A stretch of 11,668 bases of DNA from positions 1 through 11,668 of the forward strand of contig DAHVRG010000313.1 in the NCBI GenBank assembly GCA_027322565.1. The letters are read 5' to 3'. The DNA is from Georgenia sp. (GTDB lineage: Bacteria > Actinomycetota > Actinomycetes > Actinomycetales > Actinomycetaceae). Shown in pieces: positions 7,817 through 11,668 of this stretch (positions are counted from its first letter, which is position 1; every line of letters starts with the position of its first letter). Made by a program: the position numbers and the translations under genes. The notes beneath the pieces were generated by a model. The model ran no database searches. It saw only the letters and a program-made list of their open reading frames with translations, and had not been told where the DNA came from.

Positions 7817-7828
7817 GGGCGCGCGCCC
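7817..7828 (-). terminator. Possible hairpin downstream of the CMD-family gene
   Basis: The 12-bp palindrome GGGCGCGCGCCC begins 7 bases beyond the stop codon of the 7836-8207 gene. It could form the core of a T-less terminator separating that gene from the dehydrogenase operon promoter. There is essentially no loop in the perfect palindrome, and short GC palindromes are common in DNA of this composition, so support is weak. Confidence 0.2.
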
Positions 7829-7835
7829 GCTCGAG

Positions 7836-8207
7836 CTAGTCCTCGAACGCCGCCTTCATGCACCGCATCGCCGCGAGGACCTTCGGCACCCCGATATAGG
7901 GCATGAGGTGGACGAAGCACTCGGCCACCTCCTCCCGGCTCATCCCGGCCACCTCCACCGCCGTCCTGATGTGCCCGGTGAGCTGCGGCTCGGTCCCGCC
8001 CATCGCGGCGAGGGCCGCCATGTTGAGCATCTGCCGGTCGCGGAGCTCGAGCCCCTCCCGCTGGTACGTGCCGCCGAAGACGGCTCCCACGACCCAGTCC
8101 GACGCGCCGGGCGCGTACTCGTCGAGCTGCTGCTTCCACGCCGCAGCCCCCTCGGGGGACTGGGTCTCGGCGACGAACTGGTGCCCCTTGCTCATGCTCA
8201 GGCTCAT
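7836..8207 (-). CDS. Carboxymuconolactone decarboxylase (CMD) family protein
   Basis: A 123-residue all-helical protein of the CMD/AhpD superfamily, most like the PcaC branch. Recognisable features are WVVGAVFGGTYQREGLELRDRQMLNMAALAAMGG, then H79 in TGHIRTAVEVAGMSREEV, E92-E93 and the ECFVHLMPYIGVP block (Cys97, His100). The AhpD-type redox CxxC pair is absent, so a peroxidase/disulfide role is unlikely. True gamma-carboxymuconolactone decarboxylases are of similar size, but no protocatechuate-pathway gene is nearby, so the substrate is unknown. ATG 8207 is preceded by GAGAGGTGG; a second ATG at 8195 is in frame but lacks a better ribosome site. It lies on the same strand as the bkd-type operon, 246 bases upstream of it, and has its own promoter-like sequence. 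Confidence 0.8.
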   Translation of the reverse strand: MSLSMSKGHQFVAETQSPEGAAAWKQQLDEYAPGASDWVVGAVFGGTYQREGLELRDRQMLNMAALAAMGGTEPQLTGHIRTAVEVAGMSREEVAECFVHLMPYIGVPKVLAAMRCMKAAFED

Positions 8208-8237
8208 GGCCCACCTCTCACTCGTGACGGTTCCGGT

Positions 8238-8261
8238 GCCTCCACGTCGAGGCGGCGCCTC
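8238..8261 (-). promoter_or_regulatory. Alternating hairpin half-sites in the CMD leader
   Basis: On the plus strand the order is GCCTC (8238-8242), GAGGC (8249-8253), GCCTC (8257-8261). The central GAGGC is complementary to both flanks, so a transcript leader could form one of two mutually exclusive 5-bp hairpins, with loops of 6 or 3 bases. The element sits about 30 bases before the CMD start and would be transcribed from the promoter at 8296-8325. It matches no riboswitch class I recognise and may be chance in GC-rich sequence. Confidence 0.3.
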
Positions 8262-8295
8262 CGCGTGTCACATCGGGACCGCGGAGCACCCGTCG

Positions 8296-8325
8296 AGCAT
8301 CGGCACGCCTCGGCGCCGGTGTCAA
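8296..8325 (-). promoter_or_regulatory. Promoter-like sequence for the CMD-family gene
   Basis: On the minus strand a perfect -35 hexamer TTGACA (8325-8320) is followed after 18 bases by GATGCT (8301-8296), which keeps the A and T positions of a TANNNT -10 box. It predicts a transcript start near 8289 and a leader of about 80 bases before ATG 8207. The perfect TTGACA is conspicuous in this GC-rich DNA. Confidence 0.5.
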
Positions 8326-8391
8326 AACCGAGGTCGGCACGCGGGGGCGCGGCACGAAGCGGGTCCCGGCGCGACCGGTCGGCCTGTGCCG

Positions 8392-9486
8392 TCAGACCGG
8401 AGGCGCGACCGTGGAGCGCTCACCGAGCCACTGCCGCGCGAGGGCGATGACGGCGTCGTTGCCCTCGGCCTCCCCGACGCTGACCCGCACCCCCTCGCCG
8501 TCGAACGCGCGCACCATGGCACCGCTGAGCGCGGACTCGCGGGCGAACGCCGCGGCATGCCGACCGACCTCCAGCCAGTAGAAGTTGCCCTGCGTCTCCG
8601 GGACGGACCATCCCGCATCCCGCAGCTCGGCCACCACCCGGGTGCGCTCCTCGACGATCCGGTCGCAGCGTGTGGTGACGGCGGCGACCTCGCGCAGCGC
8701 GGCGAGCGCGGCCGCCTGCCCGAGCGCGTTGACGCCGAACGGGGTGGACGCCGCGCGCAGCCCGCGGATGAGCCGAGGCCGCGCCACCGCGTAGCCGACC
8801 CGCAGCCCCGCCAGGCCGTAGGCCTTGGAGAAGGTGCGCAGGACGAGGACGTTCTTGAACTCCGCCGCCAGCGCCATCCCGTCGGCGGCGGCGTCGTCCC
8901 GGACGAACTCCACATAGGCCTCGTCGACGACGACGAGCACCTCCCGCGGCACCCGGGCGAGGAACTCCCGCATCTCGTCGTCGTGGACGACAGTGCCGGT
9001 GGGGTTGTTCGGGGAGCACACGAGGACGACGCGGGTGCGCTCGGTGATCGCATCGGCCATCGCGCCGAGGTCGTGGCTGCCGTCCGGCCGGAGCGGGACC
9101 GGGACGCCGGCGGCTCCGGTCACCTGGATCGCGATCGGGTAGGCCTCGAAGGAACGCCAGGCGTGGACCACCTCGTCACCCGGCACGCACGCGGCCTTGA
9201 GCACCGTCTCGAGGACCGCGACCGACCCGTTGCCGACGGCGATCCGCTCCGCCTCGGTGCCGAGGTGGGCGGCGATCGCGCCGACGAGCTCGGTCGCGAA
9301 CATGTCGGGGTACCGGTGGAGGTCCGCCGCGGCGTCGGCCACCGCGCTGAGCACCGCCGGGGACGGCGGGAACGGGTTCTCGTTGGACGAGAGCTTGTAC
9401 GCGGAGCCGCCCGCCGGAGGACGCCGGCCGGGGACGTAGGCCGGCAGGGAGTCGATGTCCTCGCGGAAGCGGAACGCTGGTGCCAT
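8392..9486 (-). CDS. pat: Aromatic amino acid / histidinol-phosphate-type aminotransferase (Pat, HisC2-like)
   Basis: A 364-residue fold-type I PLP aminotransferase. The internal-aldimine lysine is Lys221 in TFSKAYGLAGLRVGY. Other family marks are the N-terminal LPAYVPGRRP, the KLSSNENPFPPSP loop, HRYPD, VGNGSVAVLE, SPNNPTGTVV, DEAYVEF and, near the end, QGNFYWLEVG and GVRVSVG. The wording WRSFEAYPIAIQVTGA and TFSKAYGLAGLR follows remembered mycobacterial Pat (HisC2) more closely than the histidine-operon HisC, so transfer of amino groups between aromatic 2-oxo acids and glutamate is the likely reaction, with histidinol phosphate possible. No his genes adjoin it. ATG 9486 has no convincing Shine-Dalgarno; GATCAT 7 bases upstream suggests a leaderless message. 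The flanking CMD gene starts 184 bases further on with its own promoter. Confidence 0.87.
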   Translation of the reverse strand: MAPAFRFREDIDSLPAYVPGRRPPAGGSAYKLSSNENPFPPSPAVLSAVADAAADLHRYPDMFATELVGAIAAHLGTEAERIAVGNGSVAVLETVLKAACVPGDEVVHAWRSFEAYPIAIQVTGAAGVPVPLRPDGSHDLGAMADAITERTRVVLVCSPNNPTGTVVHDDEMREFLARVPREVLVVVDEAYVEFVRDDAAADGMALAAEFKNVLVLRTFSKAYGLAGLRVGYAVARPRLIRGLRAASTPFGVNALGQAAALAALREVAAVTTRCDRIVEERTRVVAELRDAGWSVPETQGNFYWLEVGRHAAAFARESALSGAMVRAFDGEGVRVSVGEAEGNDAVIALARQWLGERSTVAPPV

Positions 9487-9537
9487 GCCGCCATGATCGC
9501 ACCCCGGCCGGCGTGGACGGCGTGCGACGATGGGCCG
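9487..9537. promoter_or_regulatory. Divergent promoter region between pat and the 4-TM protein gene
   Basis: Only 51 bases separate the two divergent ATG codons and neither has a visible Shine-Dalgarno. A TANNNT-like hexamer precedes each start by 6 bases: GACGAT at 9526-9531 (+) and GATCAT at 9498-9493 (-), a spacing expected for leaderless transcripts. No convincing -35 element is seen. Both genes must be driven from this short stretch or from within the opposing gene. Confidence 0.35.
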
Positions 9538-9909
9538 ATGCGGTTCCTCGTGCGACTCGTCGTCAACTCGGTGGCCATCTGGCTCACCTCGCTCCTCCTC
9601 ACGGGGATCTCGCTCCCCCAGAGCGAGGGCTGGGAGCAGGTGCTCGTCGTCGGCGTCATCGGCCTGGTGTTCACGCTCGTCAACCTCATCGTCAAGCCGG
9701 TGGTCAGCCTCTTCGCGCTACCGCTGACGATCCTCACCCTCGGGCTCTTCAGCCTCGTCATCAACGCGCTCATGCTCCTGCTCACCGGCTGGCTGACGAG
9801 CTTCACCGACTGGCACCTCGTCGTCGACAGCTTCTGGTGGGCGCTGCTCGCCGCGCTCATCATCTCGGTGATCAGCTGGGTGCTGAACGCGATCCTGTCG
9901 CGCGACTGA
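9538..9909 (+). CDS. Phage holin family protein (superfamily IV, 4-TM; YvlD-like)
   Basis: A 123-residue integral membrane protein. Hydrophobic segments lie at about residues 5-25, 33-51, 54-86 (long enough for two passes) and 97-119, separated by short polar turns. The block NLIVKPVVSLFALPLTILTLG, followed by LFSLVINALMLLLTG, is the signature of the PF04020 family, annotated as mycobacterial 4-TMS phage holin superfamily IV. Despite the name these are widespread chromosomal genes of unknown function, and no phage genes adjoin this one. ATG 9538 is used because the protein then begins right at the first membrane segment; the open frame continues upstream as an artefact of high GC. It diverges from pat and converges on the hydrolase gene, leaving only one base between the two stop codons. 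Confidence 0.85.
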   Translation: MRFLVRLVVNSVAIWLTSLLLTGISLPQSEGWEQVLVVGVIGLVFTLVNLIVKPVVSLFALPLTILTLGLFSLVINALMLLLTGWLTSFTDWHLVVDSFWWALLAALIISVISWVLNAILSRD

Positions 9910-9910
9910 C

Positions 9911-11452
9911 TCACCCCCGCTCCAGGGTGAAGGCGGTCGCGGTCACCCTGGCACCCGGTCCCCCGGAGATCGCCGCGAGCCGCTCCGCGACGTGGACGAC
10001 CGAGGCCTCCCCGGCCGTGACGGCCAGCGCCGCCGTCCGGGCGTACTCCGCCACGGAGTGTGACTCCGCCGGCGGGACGGCGAAGCGCTGCTCGCCCGTG
10101 GTGCCGGTGGCCAGCGACCGGCTCACCGTCGTCCGTTCCGGCTCCGCGGGGTTGGAGGTGCCGTCGAGGCCGACGATCGGGTCCTCGACGTGCTCCAAGT
10201 GGAGCAGCTCGGTGTCCGCCGGTGTGCGCAGGTGCCCGACCGGGGAGCCCGCGGTCACCACCGTCGTGATGGTGAAACGGCTGCGCAGCAGGGGGTCGGC
10301 CGCCATCCGGGTGGCGATGAGCCCGCCCTGGCTGAAGCCGACGAGGGCGACCGGCTCACCCGGCCGCACGCCGGCCAGCTCCATCGCCCGGGCCGCACCG
10401 ATCTCGACGTCGTTGACGAGCTCGCCGTAGGCCTCGACGTTCGTCAGGTTGTCCACCGGGTTGCGCCCGCCCGGGGCCATCGCCTGGGTGCTCGGCAGGA
10501 GGACGGTCCAGCTCCGAGTGCCGTCGGGGTGGTCGGTGCGCCGCACCTCGAGCGTCCCCGGGGCGGCACCATGGTCCTGGTGGACGTCGTGGAGCGCGTC
10601 GACGACGGCGGGCAGGTCCGGTGCCGGTGGCACCTCGCGCGGCGGCGCCACCGAGATCCGCAGGTCGGTCGCCGTACCCGGTGTCCGGCCCGTCACGGTG
10701 TGGAAGAGGGTGATGACCGGGATGACGAGCCGCTGTGCCCCGGTGAGCGCGTCGGGGTCGATGCGCCTGCCGTCGTAGCCGAAGGGCCGTGGTACGAGGA
10801 ACCACGGGACGATGTACTGGCCGTGCTCCCCCAGCTCGCGCACCGCATGGTCGAGCGCGACGCCGTCGGGCGGCAGCCGCTCGTCCCCGACGACGGCGTT
10901 GACGAGCGCCCCGAACCCGGCGAGCGCCGCCTGCCCTGCGGTGCGCGGACGGAACCCCGGCAGCCGCCCGACGAGGACGAGACGGCTCCCGACCGATATC
11001 CCCGCGTGCACCAGCGAGAACTGGTAGACGAGCACCCGGAGGTAGCCCACCCACGAGGGAGCGGGCTGCTGGACGTGCGCCGCCAGCTCGGCCTCCTCGT
11101 AGAGCCAGCGGGTGTACCGCAGCGCCGTGAGGAGGGCGGAGGCCTCCTCGGCGAGCCGGCGCACGCCCCACCAGCCGTGCAGCGCGGTGTCGACGGCGGC
11201 GTCGGCGGCGGCCGCTGCGGCCGGTGCGAGCGCGGCGTCGAGGGCGAGGTCCTGCTGCGCGACGCGCAGCGCGGCGGCGAGCCGGCCCGTGTCGCGCACG
11301 ACGTCGGCCAGCCGGTCCGCGAGGTGCCGGAGCTCCTCGAGGTCGACGCGGGTGGCCCCGACGCCGCCTCGGACATGGACCGAGGTGCGGTGCCGCCCCT
11401 CCGGGGGGAGGGGAGCGCCGTCCCCGTCGTGGCTGTGGAGCAGGGCGGTCAC
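9911..11452 (-). CDS. Alpha/beta hydrolase-fold protein with N-terminal helical region
   Basis: A 513-residue protein with a two-part layout. Residues about 20-130 are Ala/Arg/Leu-rich predicted helices (RHLADRLADVVRDTGRLAAA, then GWWGVRRLAEEA) that resemble the helical domains of WXG100-type proteins. A middle region of about 130-300 has several hydrophobic stretches (YLRVLVYQFSLVHAGISVGS) and no family I recognise. The C-terminal part (about 300-480) is a lipase-like alpha/beta hydrolase: nucleophile Ser374 in VGFSQGG, a likely acid Asp424 in HVEDPIVGL, and His465 in ESHSVAEY. Substrate is unknown; an esterase or lipase-type acyl hydrolase is inferred. No signal peptide is seen. The GTG at 11452 overlaps the preceding stop as GTGA, indicating translational coupling; another in-frame GTG lies at 11464. 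The upstream partner is a WXG100-like small protein. Confidence 0.72.
   Translation of the reverse strand: MTALLHSHDGDGAPLPPEGRHRTSVHVRGGVGATRVDLEELRHLADRLADVVRDTGRLAAALRVAQQDLALDAALAPAAAAAADAAVDTALHGWWGVRRLAEEASALLTALRYTRWLYEEAELAAHVQQPAPSWVGYLRVLVYQFSLVHAGISVGSRLVLVGRLPGFRPRTAGQAALAGFGALVNAVVGDERLPPDGVALDHAVRELGEHGQYIVPWFLVPRPFGYDGRRIDPDALTGAQRLVIPVITLFHTVTGRTPGTATDLRISVAPPREVPPAPDLPAVVDALHDVHQDHGAAPGTLEVRRTDHPDGTRSWTVLLPSTQAMAPGGRNPVDNLTNVEAYGELVNDVEIGAARAMELAGVRPGEPVALVGFSQGGLIATRMAADPLLRSRFTITTVVTAGSPVGHLRTPADTELLHLEHVEDPIVGLDGTSNPAEPERTTVSRSLATGTTGEQRFAVPPAESHSVAEYARTAALAVTAGEASVVHVAERLAAISGGPGARVTATAFTLERG
9922..9951. terminator. Hairpin after the 4-TM gene, inside the hydrolase 3' end
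   Basis: A perfect 9-bp inverted repeat: CCAGGGTGA (9922-9930) and TCACCCTGG (9943-9951), with a 12-base loop, beginning 13 bases after the stop codon of the membrane protein gene. A third copy of one arm, TCACCC at 9911-9916, can compete for GGGTGA. There is no T-tract. It lies wholly within the last codons of the hydrolase, so it could end plus-strand transcription, while for the hydrolase it forms before the stop codon. Confidence 0.5.
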
Positions 11453-11668
11453 CGGTCGTCCCACGCCTCCGCCACGGCCGCGGCCGTCTCTGCGGCCCGT
11501 TCCCGGGCGGTGGCCAGGAGGTCACCGAGGTGGCCGGCGTGGCGGAGCAGGTCCTCGACGCGGGCGGTGAACTCGTCGGCGGCCGTGGACTGCCACTGCT
11601 CGGGGAACGCCCCGCGGAGATGCTCCTCGACCACCGTGAGCATGCGCTGCGCGTCGTCGACCGCGACG
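11449..11668 (-). CDS. WXG100-like small helical protein, 5' truncated by window
   Basis: The frame is open to the window edge, so the N-terminus may lie beyond it; an internal ATG at 11643 could also serve as start (64 residues). The visible protein is almost entirely predicted helix: an N-terminal helix (AQRMLTVVEEHLRGAF), a turn with WQSTAADEF, then a long second helix (ARVEDLLRHAGHLGDLLATA and onward) ending WDDR. The W-x-S-x-AA-x-x-F pattern between two helices is typical of WXG100/ESAT-6-like proteins of actinobacteria, although the strict W-x-G is W-Q-S here. Its TGA overlaps the GTG start of the hydrolase gene. WXG100 proteins are commonly partners or substrates of type VII secretion; no secretion gene is in view. 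Family assignment is by pattern only. Confidence 0.55.
   Translation of the reverse strand, partial: VAVDDAQRMLTVVEEHLRGAFPEQWQSTAADEFTARVEDLLRHAGHLGDLLATARERAAETAAAVAEAWDDR

Noticed and set aside
7836..8207. The CMD protein as an AhpD-type peroxidase-linked disulfide reductase.
   Set aside because: The CxxC redox pair required for that role is absent; only Cys97 and Cys116 are present and they are far apart.
8340..8391. CGGCAC/GTGCCG and GACCGGTC pairs after the pat stop as a terminator.
   Set aside because: The arms are short and far apart or without a loop, and no stable single hairpin is evident.
6402..8450. A 682-codon plus-strand frame opposite E1-alpha and the CMD gene.
   Set aside because: It is antisense to clear conserved proteins and shows no recognisable motif; composition is that of complementary-strand shadow.
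7903..9537. N-terminal extension of the membrane protein frame antisense through pat.
   Set aside because: The PF04020-like protein is complete from ATG 9538, and the upstream residues are the complement of the aminotransferase gene.
9538..9909. The holin-family label as evidence of a prophage or lysis cassette.
   Set aside because: No endolysin, phage structural, integrase or attachment sequence is nearby, and this family is a common chromosomal membrane protein in actinobacteria.

Overview
The window is very GC-rich (above 70% by eye), with GTG starts, Shine-Dalgarno-spaced overlapping operons and an actinobacterial gene set: a bkd-type 2-oxo-acid dehydrogenase, a mycobacterial-type Pat aminotransferase, a 4-TM 'phage holin family' protein and a WXG100-like protein. 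It looks like a chromosomal segment of a high-GC actinobacterium, possibly in the Micrococcales; the genus cannot be fixed from the sequence alone. No tRNA, rRNA, insertion sequence, prophage or CRISPR array was seen.

Layout. Positions 1-1679 (+) hold the end of idnO (5-ketogluconate reductase, SDR family) and idnD (L-idonate 5-dehydrogenase), which together interconvert L-idonate, 5-keto-D-gluconate and D-gluconate. Positions 1749-3863 (+) encode a cytoplasmic S9-family serine peptidase. It converges on a minus-strand operon (7589 down to 3887) for E1-alpha, E1-beta and lipoyl-bearing E2 of a branched-chain 2-oxo-acid (or pyruvate) dehydrogenase complex. E3 is not in the window. A dense cluster of CTACG/CGTAG inverted repeats sits just upstream of this operon and looks like an operator.

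Further along the minus strand lie a small carboxymuconolactone-decarboxylase-family protein (7836-8207), with a good TTGACA promoter and a hairpin-prone leader, and pat (8392-9486), an aromatic amino acid / histidinol-phosphate-type aminotransferase. Divergent from pat is a 123-residue four-helix membrane protein (9538-9909, +). It runs tail to tail, with one base between stops, into a minus-strand alpha/beta hydrolase (9911-11452). That hydrolase is translationally coupled to an upstream WXG100-like small helical protein cut by the window end.

Most of the window is ordinary central and amino-acid metabolism. The parts least explained by known biology are the WXG100-like/hydrolase pair, the repeat cluster upstream of the dehydrogenase operon with a related site upstream of the CMD gene, and hairpins embedded in the 3' coding ends at both convergent junctions.
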